Below, piece by piece: positions 26,747 through 37,891 of a stretch of 64,000 nucleotides of DNA (the stretch's first letter is position 1; each line of letters opens with the position of its first letter). A model generated the notes under the pieces. That model made no database searches, was not told the origin of the DNA, and worked only from the letters and a program-made list of their open reading frames with translations. A program made the translations under genes and the position numbers. The stretch comes from Stereum hirsutum FP-91666 SS1 (taxonomy: Eukaryota > Basidiomycota > Agaricomycetes > Russulales > Stereaceae), in NCBI RefSeq assembly GCF_000264905.1, contig NW_006763133.1:3109152-3173151 (forward strand), in the 5' to 3' direction.

Positions 26747-28165
26747 TTATGAGACTGCCTTGTTCACCTTCAAAGCTACCTCTAAGACCCAAAGCTCCTC
26801 GTCTGACCCATCACATAGCGCTTTATCGGCCTCTGCCATGACTAGGGCGCACTTCGATTTCTGACGGGCAGTCAAGTTCTGATGGAGGATGATGATGTCG
26901 TGGAGCTTTATTGTGATACTGTCAGAGACGATAGATATAGATTATGCGCATGGATACTCACTTGTGTTAGGACTTGAGAGGCTGAGTAGCCCTCCCTCAT
27001 CATCGCCCGCACCTTATTCCGGATAAGATCAAAGCCTTTCAGCTTAGTTGACTGATCAGCATCCATGTCCACATCCATCTCCTCCCCTTCCTCAGTATTG
27101 ACAACTTCGATACCCAGAGAACGTGCGAAGTTGTTAATCACAGCATCCGGCACTACACCTGCGATCTCTTGAATGTCTCGCGGTGAGATGGTGGTCTCTG
27201 TCTCACTGGCGGCTGATAGACGAGCGGCGGATTGTAAGTATGTGATGGCTCTACGGAGGTCACCGCCTGAGGTGGAGATGAGGGCTGAAAAGACATCGGG
27301 TTTTACGCGGAGTTGCTCGGAGAGGGCGATATGCTCTAGACGATTTGTCGAGGATGAGTCGTCGAGGGGCTTGAAACGGAATTTGGAGCACCGGGAGGCG
27401 AGAGGCTCAATGATTCTGTGCGACCCCTTGGCATTCAATAATGTACGATTCAGGTATGGAAAACCTCACATACCGTGTAACATAATTGCAAACCAAGCAA
27501 AAACGGGTTATATGTGCATACGTCTCCATGATTCGCCGAAGTGCAGCCTGGGCGTCTTGTGTCATACTGTCTGCTTCGTCAAGAATAATAATTTTGTAGG
27601 GCGGACATGGGTATGCCTTGCCGTCTGACGAGACCGCTTGTGCGCGTGGAGTTTGTCGGGCGAAGTTCTTGATCTTTTCACGTACGATGGCGATTCCTCG
27701 TTCGTCTGAGGCGTTCAGTTCCAAGACTCGAGAACGGAAATTATCTGGTCTTGAGAGTAACGTAAGTGTCCACAAAAAGTCCTAGTAAAACAGTCTGCAT
27801 ACCCAAAGAGTTGACGAGACAATGCTAGAATAGTGGATGTCTTCCCCGTTCCAGGAGGGCCATAGAAGAGCATGTGTGGGAGCTGCAGCCAGAGCAAGCA
27901 TGAGCAAAATCGACTTGGGCAGTGGCACAACATAAGGGCGCACATTTGTTGATGTTAGAGTCTTTTCAAGTACAGCAACGATGTGTTCTTGTGCTGATAC
28001 ATCCTCAATTGTTTTTGGCCGACTGGTGTGTCGGGGTCAGCTTGATGGGTTCATCACGAGGAGAAGGACGTACTATTTCTCAACCCATGGCTGAAGATTT
28101 GTATCAGCGGATACCTGCTCCTTGGTGGCTTTTCTCGACGGTTGTACTTGGAAGAAGGAATTCAT
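26747..28165 (-). CDS. RFC2: Replication factor C subunit 2 (clamp loader AAA+ ATPase)
   Basis: Small RFC subunit orthologous to yeast Rfc2 and human RFC4; loads PCNA at primer-template junctions. About 378 aa. N-terminus [17 protein letters not shown], then [13 protein letters not shown] (RFC box II). Walker A is [13 protein letters not shown], Walker B is [11 protein letters not shown], sensor 1 lies at CLVCNYVTR, and the arginine-finger motif is [11 protein letters not shown]. Sensor 2 is [13 protein letters not shown], and the C-terminal collar begins [10 protein letters not shown] followed by [11 protein letters not shown]. The choice of Rfc2 over Rfc4 rests on the [14 protein letters not shown] and [10 protein letters not shown] signatures. 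An acidic insert ([13 protein letters not shown]) lies before the collar. It is divergent, by 216 bp, from the CAF-1 large subunit gene. Confidence 0.95.
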
Positions 28166-28381
28166 GATGGAGTTCAAATACTAATAGAGCCGCGGTCAGG
28201 ATTGGGTTAGGAACAGATTAGGAACGAAAGGCGGCGACGCGTCGTGCGAGATGAAGTCACGATCGCGCCGTGACAGTCGCGTCCCGTCACAGTTTCACAC
28301 GCATCCCTGTGTCAAGGCTCCACCTGCCTGCTTTCTCGTGTCAACGTCCTTCGAGCCCATCTCTATCGCCTTCTCAATCCT
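28166..28381. promoter_or_regulatory. Bidirectional promoter RFC2 / CAF-1 with MCB/E2F-like sites
   Basis: 216 bp between start codons. ACGCGT, the MluI cell-cycle box bound by MBF in ascomycete yeasts, is at 28237-28242; TCGCGC (E2F-core-like) at 28263-28268; TCGCGT at 28277-28282. Three CG-core elements thus fall within 46 bp midway between two replication genes. Confidence 0.65.
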
Positions 28382-31300
28382 ATGGACGTAAAATTCACAG
28401 TCATGACGGACCTCGATTTTAAGAAAGGTACGTTCCATATTGCAGACTTACCGGGAGAACGTCATTGACGATAATTTCGCGTCGAAAAGGAGAAGGCGCG
28501 TCGTCTACGCCGGATACGGGTGAGTACTCGACTTCTCGATCAACACAATCGTGTTCAGGGAGTCGAACATGACAGTCAACGCGTCGGTACCGTCTGAGAA
28601 CCGCGATATGCCCATGATGATTGAGATTAGAGGAGGGAAAGTGGTATTCAAACAGAAGGCAATGTCGCTGGAGAAGATTACTGAGACGATGCAAGGTGCG
28701 CGTCCTTTTGCGTGTTTATAGTTCACCTTTCGTGATGGAACAACTTACGCTGTACATATACAGAACTAGTCAAGTTTCGGGAACTACTAGAGCAGATCGT
28801 AGAGAAGCAGGGACCCGCCCTAACAGAAGTCCCTGCAGAGCATCAGCCGCTCATAGCGAAGCTTGTCCACGAGAGGTGAGTACATGCCGTTTAGTTATCC
28901 CCAAATACGTGTTAAAACACTCTACAGCGACAAACCCTTAGTATCAATATCCAAATACATACAACGCGAGCTCCTGCCAATGGAAGGCGACCATGACTCG
29001 GAAACCACGAAGAATTCACGCCCACTTCCCCTGTCAGTCATTGAAGCTGCAGTCAAGCACGTCGCCACACGTGTCAATTACGGAATTGACGCGCCTCAGG
29101 GAGGCAGGACACCTCCCTCACTGTGCGTTTGGAGATGGGAAGTGAAGCCGGAATATTATGACTGGCTACCGAAAGTATCACGCGACAAGGCAGATGCACG
29201 GTTAGCTGAGAGGGTACAAGTGAGTATTCATGAGTACACAACATGGGAATCATACTGATTGATTTCACCAGGCAAAGAAAGATGTTCGGGCATTATTTGC
29301 TGCCCTTCCGCAAACCGAACAGGAGTCTTTACTCGGCGTCAAGGCTTCGACGAAGCACACACCTCTTACCCATGGGAATTCTAACGATGCCACATCCGCA
29401 CGTAGCGTTTCGCCTTCTCCAAAGTCACAAGACGCCAAATTGGACCCTGGTGAAAACGAGAATGACGATTCACGGACAGGCAAGGCTGGTCGCCCAAAGA
29501 AAGAAAAGGCTATCGACCCGGAGAAAGCAGCAGAGAGGGCTGCCAAGGTGACTTTAGTTTACGGTTGTAGACTCCCTTAGACTAACTTCACTGACCTATT
29601 CGTGATTCAGGATAAGGAACGGTTAGAGAAGAAGGCCGCAAAAGCCGAGAAGGAGAAGAAGGAGAAGGACGCCCAGGAGAAGTCGCGGTCTATCATGTCT
29701 AGCTTTTTTGGTAAACTCAAGGCTTCGACATCTGCCCCGGCCCCTACAGCCTCCACCTCGTCCACACCGAAGCAATCGACGCCGACCGCATCACCCTCTC
29801 CTAAGAAACCAACGGTGTCGGACTTTGAAAAGACTTTCAGACCGTTCGTGGTGAAGAAGGACACGACAATGGCTCCTACGAACTGGTTCCAAGAATCCAG
29901 GAAGCGAAGGCGGAAGCAGGACGACGACGTCATTGTCCTTGATTCAGACAGTGTCATTGAAATCGAAGATTCAGACGTTGAAATGATCGATGACCCATTC
30001 ATCTCAAGCCTTGAGGAACGTAACCGTAAGTAGACATCCCTTCTAGCCACCTGTTGCCAAACACTAACTGTCCTTTCAGCTCCAGATCTCAAGTCCGTTA
30101 TCGCTAGCTTACCTCCACCGCTCGACGCACGTCGCCATCCCCGACGAAAGACATCTAGTTACAAGACTTATCATCCCGAGCCCGTCCGCTCTATCATTAC
30201 CCGTCTCACAGAAGCGGAAGTCACAGACGACGCCACAACCGTCCGACGACTTCTCTCCGACCTCCGCAACCGCAACAAACTACCCGTGAAAGCTCTCATG
30301 TTCCACGAAGACGTCCGCCCAGGTTACTACGGCACCTTCACGCGACGTTCGCAGTTCGTGGGCCCTCGAACACCGTTCGGTCGTGACGATGTCGCTGTGG
30401 ATTATTCGTATGATAGTGAGGCGGAGTGGGAGGGCGAAGAGGAGGGAGGAGGGGATGATGTGGCGAACGGGAGTGATGAGGAGAAGGAGGAGAGCGATAG
30501 CGAGGATGATGAGTTGAAGGGGTGGTTGGTAGACGATGATGAAGAGGAAGTCGTTACGCCTATTGAAGAACGGGACGGTCTCGAAGAATTCCCGTTCTTG
30601 TTGCTTGGGGACTCGGCCTCCAAGGGCAAGAGGAAGGCGGTTGAGCAGGAGAAACCGAAGAAAGATAATGGCACGAAGGTCAAGAAGAGAAAGGTAGAGG
30701 TGGCCTTGATACCGTATACCAAAGGACCATGCTGGGAGAGCCACATCGGGGAGTCTGAATTCTCGCAATACCGGATACACCTGTTCAACGGTAACTCATG
30801 TTCTAAACTCGCTCCCCGTCTTCCACTCATTACGAATTATTTGCACAGATACCCCATACCCAATCAACCCATTCATGTTCGTCTCACAACCCCTGGAGGC
30901 TCACAGGCCTCACACAACGCCCAAAGCCTCATCGTCCTCAACCCTCGCCCCCTCAACATCCGCGCCCCAATTCGCCGTCCCAGCTCTCCCCGCACATGTC
31001 ATCCAAACTGCTCACATCAATCCCAACCCCAACCTCAATTCACCCGTCCCCTCCAGCTCCTCCGCCCCAAACCTCACCCCCAAGAAACCTCCCGCACCCC
31101 CGAAACATCCCTTCCCCGACGCGCACCTCTCCCTCCTTCTCTCCAAGATCGACTCGCTGGCGACAGGAAGCCTCCCTGCCCTGGTCGACTCAGTCTATCA
31201 GGAGCTGAAGGTGCATAAGGTGAAGAAGAACGCGATCGAGGTGAAGGTGAAGGAAGTGGCACAGAAGGATGGGAGGAAGGTGTGGATCGTGAGGCCCGAG

Positions 31301-31418
31301 TTTGCGGTCAGTTCTTTTCTTTCTGTTCTCGGATGTGGGTGGCTGGGTGACTGACGTCGATGTTGTTTGTTCATTTTTGAAGATATCGCAGGCTGCGCCT
31401 GCTGGACTCGCGTCGTAG
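28382..31418 (+). CDS. RLF2: Chromatin assembly factor 1 large subunit (p150/Cac1)
   Basis: Deposits H3-H4 behind the replication fork and is recruited by PCNA. The N-terminal domain reads MIEIRGGKVVFKQKAMSLEK, then LVKFRELLEQIVEKQGPALT and LIAKLVHESDKPLVSISKYI. A Lys/Glu/Arg-rich KER-like helix around 29610-29680 leads directly into RSIMSSFFGKLK, a PIP-like motif lacking the usual Gln. The conserved core is LPVKALMFHEDVRPGYYGTF followed by an acidic block (VDYSYDSEAEWEGEEE). The C-terminus contains a winged-helix-like domain (KIDSLATGSLPALVDSVYQE ... KVWIVRPEF). Early exons need a 62-nt intron from 28427; an 18-nt alternative was rejected. The stop is in a short last exon after a Pro/Ser-rich linker. 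Confidence 0.92.
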
Positions 31419-32113
31419 ATGGAGGGTAGAGCCTATGGATGATACCGTTTGCAGTCCGGTGGATGTCGATGTAAGTTATGACCCGGAAAAGGACTTGTGG
31501 CGTGACGCGATGCGATGCGATGTGGATGTTCGTTCTCTTGCTTCTCCTGTTCCGGTTTCTTGTTTTGCTTCACATTTAATATACAGTGTCGTCGAACCTT
31601 TGTTCATTCTTCGTATTCCATGTGCCCGTCCGTGCGCTTCAGCTGGCACTATGTAGGTAACGCACGGCTGTGATGTTGGTCGATTTCTTCCGTAAGAGGA
31701 ACTGTATACAACTTGCAATCGTAGTCTGTGGGATATCGCTCGGCATATTTGGTGGGACACCCTGAACGGCCACATAATGACGAAAAGATCGAAATACACA
31801 TTAGCTCTAAATCCGAACCAAAAAACCTGTAGTTTAGCTAGTAGACTGAGCCACTTCGGGTTTTTTATTACACAGGAAACCCAGGGTGCCAGCCGAAATG
31901 GTGCATCGGAGGTGCGTCGAACCGGCGAGCTCCGAGACGTGGCCGGGATGACTTTACCGACAGCAATATCCGATACACCATCGCGGCGGCGTTTGAGTAG
32001 GGTTGTATCTTGGTTATATGCACCACTTCTACGACGGAAAATAGTTTCCTCTCATTTATCCATTCACTCACGTACGTACACAAGGGTTCTATAATACTAT
32101 TAAAAGTCTACAC

Positions 32114-32131
32114 AATATATATATATATATA
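32114..32131. repeat. (AT)n microsatellite
   Basis: Uninterrupted alternating A and T, about nine units, in noncoding sequence. Confidence 0.85.
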
Positions 32132-34992
32132 CTCTTTGACTTCCGCTTAAGCCAAATTGGCCACCGGCAAGGCGGCGCAGCAAAGTGGCGAGTGACTATT
32201 CTACTGTGGCCCAAGTGTCCCATCGAACACGAGCTATGCCACCGAAAGGCTACAAAATTGCATGCAGTTATTCTTGTCAATGAGATGAACTATCACTACA
32301 GTTGTGTGTTACCTAAGTATATACATATAGTGTTAGCTTACAGTTGTGCCTCACAAGCTCATCGCGGAAATATTGCCCCCAAGTTGTTCCGCATCATTTC
32401 GAAAGTCACACCACAGTTCAGTCACACAATGTACACGCAGGCGAAAGCGACGGCCACTACCTAGCATCGCTATAAATACCGTGTTCAAGTATCTCACAAG
32501 TAGGCCATGGCCACGCCCCAAATACCCCAACCTCCGACAACCGTGCGTAAGTATTTAGCTTAGGGTTCAAAGCCTTGTCAAGGGGGTTCTTATTATTATC
32601 GTTAAGCAAAGTAGTAGTTCGCCGCCAGAGAGGCCTAAACACGGCGCACGGAAGCTGAGTATCCGCAGAAGGGGTGAGTTTTATTAGTATTAGGAAGGCA
32701 TCAACCCCGCTCGGATATGCGTACTCATTTCTGTCTTCCGAAGGGGATCAGGGGAACACACGAGTTCACAGGACGTCGGCTGCGCGGGAGCCCGAAGTCG
32801 AACGTCCATCCCCAAACGAAACTGGTGCTGGCTCGTTTGATTGGAGTCGTGAAGCTTGAAGGCAAGTGCTGCTGAAGGCGTCAAGTCTGAGAAAACCAGG
32901 GGGTGCAGAGAACAAGGAGATGAAGCGCATGACGAGTAGCCGTAACAAAGTGCTCGCGGATCGATTGGGCGTAGTGTCTGACTTCAGCGTAAACAGTCCA
33001 GGAGTCAAGCCTCAAGAAGCACCTAGATATATATAGTTGTGATAAAAAGTTGAACCCTGCGTATGGATGCGACTCGGGAGCTTGTCGTCGGAAGACGAGC
33101 CTAAAAGCCTAAGACTGGGAGATCCGAGGGCCGTTCAACGTCTCGAAGGGATGCCCTAGGATCGGTGTTGTGTTGTATACGCATTTAGAGCCCTAGAGAC
33201 GGAGAAACGGAGTTACAGTTCATATCGGATCGCTGGTTGACCGACATGCATAGCGAGCGTTGTTTCGAGTCGGAGTACATAGACGGAGCGGCGTGTGGGA
33301 TGGGATGAGATGTGCATCGGAGGTAGGTAGGCTTTATGATATGGGTGAAAGGGTCAAGGGTGATACGTGAGCCGAAGGTGATAGACGACTGGGAAGAACA
33401 AGATTCGTCGGAGACGGTCGGACGTAAAGCATGTAAGGAGCGAGAGGCTGAAAAAGATTCGGCGGCGTAACATCTGTACTCTCACAGTCCTGCAAATGTT
33501 CGTCCTGTGCTTATCACACAGAACCAATAGAAGGGGCGGGAAATCGCGATGTACACCAACCTTTGCGCACGGAATTGACATGTAGATTAAGTATGACCCA
33601 GCGAGTCAATAGCTAGGTGACACGTCAAGCAATGCACAGTTGGATCAGCTGAGGAAAACCGGCGAGTTCGCAAAACTTACCAAAGAAGCATGGTTCAATC
33701 TTCACTACCATCTAAACCGATGCTGGCAACATGCAACCATTCAACAAATCCGCAGGAAGCCCTGCTAGAGCGTCTAGCGGCGAGGGTGCGACATCGTTGC
33801 TGAGTCAATAATGGCATGCTATAAAACGGTGAGGGGACCGTCCGACGACTTAGGACGTTGGCGGCGTCTGATCTATTCACAGTCGGAACGCGTCGGAGAC
33901 AATAGCTAGCAATAGAACAGGTTTGTCAATGCTACGCATGGAAAGACTAGAAAATCGATAAAAGTCAGGAGACTGACGGTCGCCACTCATGAATCGGCAC
34001 TGAACGACCCTACAACGGATGGATGCCTACAGAGCAAGGTTTATTACGCAGCGTCCTGTCTTGCTGGAAGTAGCCGGATCTATCGGCGCAAAAGACTCGC
34101 AAAAGGCAGGCGGAAGGGGCTTGTGATTGTCGCGCAGTGATTGACAGAAGCTATGTGGTAAATGAAACTGTCGAAGACGCGAAGATGAGGGAGGTTTCCG
34201 AAACTGAAAGAGAAGGAATCGCCTTGCTTGCCAGGCGGTTGGCATTACAGTAGAAGCGAAGCTGACTCAGGAAACGGGTGCAGGCAGATTCCTACAGGCC
34301 GTGTATGGCGCCGTGGCATTCAGGTACTGGGAGGCTGCTAAGAGCGCCTGATCAGAGTCCAAGCCGTGCGGAGACACAGACATAAGAGCGTTTGTATTCA
34401 TAACAGATGTTCCGCAACCAGGGCAGGTCTCAGGCATTGCTAAGTATCGCGAACGAATGTGGATGTAACGGTAGATCGTCGATAGTCGTCCGCGGACCAT
34501 TGCGATCAGGAGGTGAAGCATTGAATGTCCGGGGGTTCTGATCGGCGACAAGAGACTGCGAAGAGACTCATGGCAGAGTTGACCGGAGTTGAAAGAAAAG
34601 CGCTCATTGCTATCTAGTATTTGACCTGCCGCCAGGGGGTGATAGACGGTATGGGAGGATGTAAGCTGAGGGCAGTGAACGGAGAGAAACGAGGGTCTGA
34701 TAGTTGTATCTTGAATCAGCGATGGCGCAGCGCATAGGGATATGTATGGCACAAAGCACGAGGGCCTGCGAGCGGAGAAAGGAGAGCTGATAGAGTGCAG
34801 GAGTTGCAAGGGAAGAGCTCATGGATGTCCGTGATACAGGGTCAGCCGAAATGGGTAAAGGCGGGAAGGGCGTGTATCGAAGCACAGCCGCAGGCTATAA
34901 AGGGATAGAACTCGGAAGCAAATTTGTAGAAGCCAGCCGTTCGGGGCTGCTTTTTGTAGCCTGCTTGCCGAAGAAGCGCCTACTTAAAGCTT

Positions 34993-34998
34993 TATAAA
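34993..34998 (+). promoter_or_regulatory. TATA box of orphan gene
   Basis: TATAAA about 96 bp upstream of the ATG at 35094, followed by a CT-rich stretch typical of fungal transcription starts. Confidence 0.55.
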
Positions 34999-35093
34999 GG
35001 AGGGTCGGCTGCTCCCTCCTCTTCCTTCTTTCCATCCCCTACCTCTACTTATTATAGACCTCTCCAACTACGACCACGACGACGAAATCAGAA

Positions 35094-35717
35094 ATGCAAC
35101 GCAGCCCGTGTCTCTCGTCCAAGATGGCGACTTTACCCATTCGCGGACGTCCCCAGAGACCACCCATGATTCGCAGCTCTTCTACAAAGTCTATCTTAAA
35201 TCCAGTAAAACCTGAAATCCCCGTACCCCCCTCGCTCGCGAAGTCCCCTCTCCTTCTTTCGCCACGGTCCATGTTTCGTCGAGCATATACTACCCCACGC
35301 CCCAACGAACGAGACGAGCAGTGGCTCAGGGATACCGTGCCCCTACCCACTTCCACGAACACCCCTTCCTCGAGTTCGGGATCTAGCGTCCAATCTCACC
35401 CTTCGGAATGCGAGCCCCCTGCTCACCCCCGGTTTCACCGCGGTTCACTCCTCGAAATCCGTCGCCCGTTCATCGACAGGTCGAACATTCGCTTCAAAAT
35501 GCCCGATAGGTCCTGGAGTTGCCCAAATGCAGTGACCCGCAGCGCTATCTCCGCCTCGCATCCTCAGCAGCGTGATCCTCCAACATCTCACGACGCACCT
35601 CCTCTTTCGCCTCCCCTTGTCCACTGGCGGATGGCCTCCGTTAGGGGTGTTTCATGGCCTCGTCCTTTCGCCCGTTCAGATACTAGTCCCGACCCCCGCG
35701 ACTTCGGTGCTATCTAA
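35094..35717 (+). CDS. Uncharacterised basic Ser/Pro-rich protein
   Basis: Not recognised. A single uninterrupted frame of 207 aa with a good promoter (TATAAA 96 bp upstream, then a pyrimidine-rich leader). The protein is basic and rich in Ser, Pro and Arg. It has a segment KPEIPVPPSLAKSPLLLSPR and a following RRAYTTPRPNERDEQWLRDT that look less random than the rest, and no membrane segment or signal peptide. Absence of introns is unusual beside its neighbours. It may be a lineage-specific gene; a chance ORF is possible. Confidence 0.5.
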   Translation: MQRSPCLSSKMATLPIRGRPQRPPMIRSSSTKSILNPVKPEIPVPPSLAKSPLLLSPRSMFRRAYTTPRPNERDEQWLRDTVPLPTSTNTPSSSSGSSVQSHPSECEPPAHPRFHRGSLLEIRRPFIDRSNIRFKMPDRSWSCPNAVTRSAISASHPQQRDPPTSHDAPPLSPPLVHWRMASVRGVSWPRPFARSDTSPDPRDFGAI

Positions 35718-37891
35718 CAAGACTCCTATCATGCATCCTTTCCTTCCGTTCACTCCTTCTATCATCTCAACACCCATACGTGTCGCTAGCACTAGTGCTT
35801 TCGTGCTCCGACCGCCATTCATGCATATCCTTCGCTTCGAGGGGACTGCTTACTCCACACAACCACACGCACAGGAGAAAAGGGCACTACACGGGGGGTG
35901 CCATATGATGCGGATATATCAAAACCGAAGACAAACCATGTCCCCGCAGTGCGGGGTTCTCCGCACAGTTATGGCTTGGCTACCGAACCAACATGCGCCT
36001 TCAACACCTGTTTGAGCCCGTTTTATGCTTCGGTGTTGTTGGCGCTGTCACCATGCATTTGTCTTCGTGTACGTCTTTCAATCTTCAGCTCTAACTGCAT
36101 CAGTTACACTTCGTGCTGTTCTACGTACTCATACATCCGTTTTGAATCTTATCCTGCAGATCCGACTTTTCTTGTTCGATGAGGGCGTCGTCTGTTCACA
36201 ACCAGATCGCCGCTCTAGCAACCCGGGAGGTCAACGTTGTAGGGGTTCACGGGCGTGTGCCTGTATGAGGGTTCTTGGAGGTTCTTGGTCGTTCTCTTTT
36301 AGGGTTTTCTGGGTTTTTAAGGCGGCTTTGTCGATCTCAGGGTCTACAGCTTCGTTCGGCTGGGCGAGGCTTGTACACAGGGGTCACAGGTCGCGACTCG
36401 AGTAATTGTTGTCGGACATTGCGTACAAGCGATCTTCGTGGACTTCGTTGCCGATGGTCGTTGTACATGTGTGCTACTCTTCTCTGGCATACTTTTTTCC
36501 TTTTCTCTCTTTTGGGCTTTCTGCATCGCATTGTTTTCTTTCAAGTTTTCTTGGTCCCGTCAGCTTTCGTCGTCTCACATAGGCATCATCACTTCTTCGG
36601 TCGTTTCATTGGCATCCAACTCTCGCTTTGCATCGTGTACATCTCCATCCCATACATCCCATCCATCCATCTTCACCCCAGCATGCATCTCACTTTTTCA
36701 TGTCCCATCACGACCAAAGTTACTCTAGCCATCCTCTCCGACTGCATCTTCTACACTGCCCTCTATCATGATCCTATCCTGGTCTGCATCTTCACCATCA
36801 CCACTTCACATGCACCCCCTCCCCGTTTCACCCTTCCCCTTCACCCTTTCTTACCGTCACACAGTTTCCTCGACGTTCCTCCCTATTTTTTACGATCGTC
36901 TACGAGCCTGTTCCCGTCACGTCCCTCCAAAGATATGCGTTTTGGTAGGACAGACTGCTACCCGCGGTCCTCCACTCCATTCCCTCGTGTTGTTGTGTGA
37001 TGTGCGATTCACACCGGACCATTTCCTGCAAGTATTACTGTAGTTCTCCGACTTTCGGGTTTGAAGATGCTCGCTGGTCCAAGGGCGCGGCCAAAATCCC
37101 TCAGATCACCTCCGAGTCCATCCCCATACCTAGGTTAGTCATACACTGGGTCTCGTTAACGTATCCATGGCCAGTTGCAGTTGCAGTTGCAGTGCCGGTG
37201 CGTCCCCCATCCCACCAGCCGCGCGGTAGGGTGCAACAGTGAGCAGAAAGGGTATGTGCCCTACTTTGGCCCTAATACTTACTCGATTCAGAGATCGATC
37301 CAGCTCGCAATCGAGAGCTTAGACGGCTAAATCTGGCGAGCGTATGTCCTCTTGCTGCACCATACATCACATGTAAGGGGAAGACAGCGTCTTTCCTGCC
37401 ATGGCCAGTGATCGGGGGGTGGCTCAAGATGAATGGTGAATGTGGCGCCGAGATGTTCCGAGGTTGAAACGAAACAGACCGGGTCCCTCCGATGGTATTG
37501 GGTCGATGATTTTGGGGTTTCCATAGTCTCCAAAGCAGACCTCACACAAGACGGTCGTTGGGTTTGCAATGGAGAATGCAGCGGCGCGACTCTTGAGTCG
37601 GAAACCACATCGATCCCAAATTTCGAGGGTAGATAGCGCCAGGAGTCAATGCGAACAGTATCACAGATCGGCTACATGACACCAATTCAAGAAAGCGCAG
37701 GCTCGTGAATTTTAGAGAGACCATGGAAATAGAAAATCAGCAATGCAGAGTCGACCACCAACGCAATCATACAAACATATCCTATCCACCTCACCTCCAT
37801 CCCTCCCCTCCTCCTCCTCCTCCTCCTCCACTCCTTCGCTACCGCCTCCATCCTCCTCCACCCCCTTCCCGAAGACATCATCACCCGCGCC
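35718..37891. other. Pyrimidine-rich intergenic region
   Basis: About 2.2 kb. From roughly 36450 to 36900 the plus strand is strongly C/T-rich, and a second CTC-rich tract lies at 37805-37870. A short perfect hairpin (CCCCGC, loop AGT, GCGGGG) is at 35942-35956. No gene supported. Confidence 0.45.

Larger units (their letters stand above)
31419..35093. other. Gene-poor region
   Basis: About 3.7 kb with only short, featureless frames. It holds an AT dinucleotide tract (32114-32131) and the promoter of the gene at 35094, with TATAAA at 34993-34998 and another at 34896-34901. No transposase, reverse transcriptase or long terminal repeats recognised. Confidence 0.45.

Noticed and set aside
28428..28445. 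18-nt intron gtacgt...gcag in CAF-1
   Set aside because: Too short to splice, and its use leads to the wrong frame; the 62-nt intron ending aaaag keeps the frame.
30280..30830. Long minus-strand frames opposite the CAF-1 acidic block
   Set aside because: Mirror of acidic GAG/GAT-rich codons; no family features and CAF-1 is clear on the plus strand.
31419..35093. Possible transposon
   Set aside because: No terminal repeats, target duplications, integrase/transposase or RT motifs found by eye.
36275..37000. 241-codon plus-strand frame
   Set aside because: Phe/Ser/Leu-rich translation of a pyrimidine-rich tract with no start context or domain.
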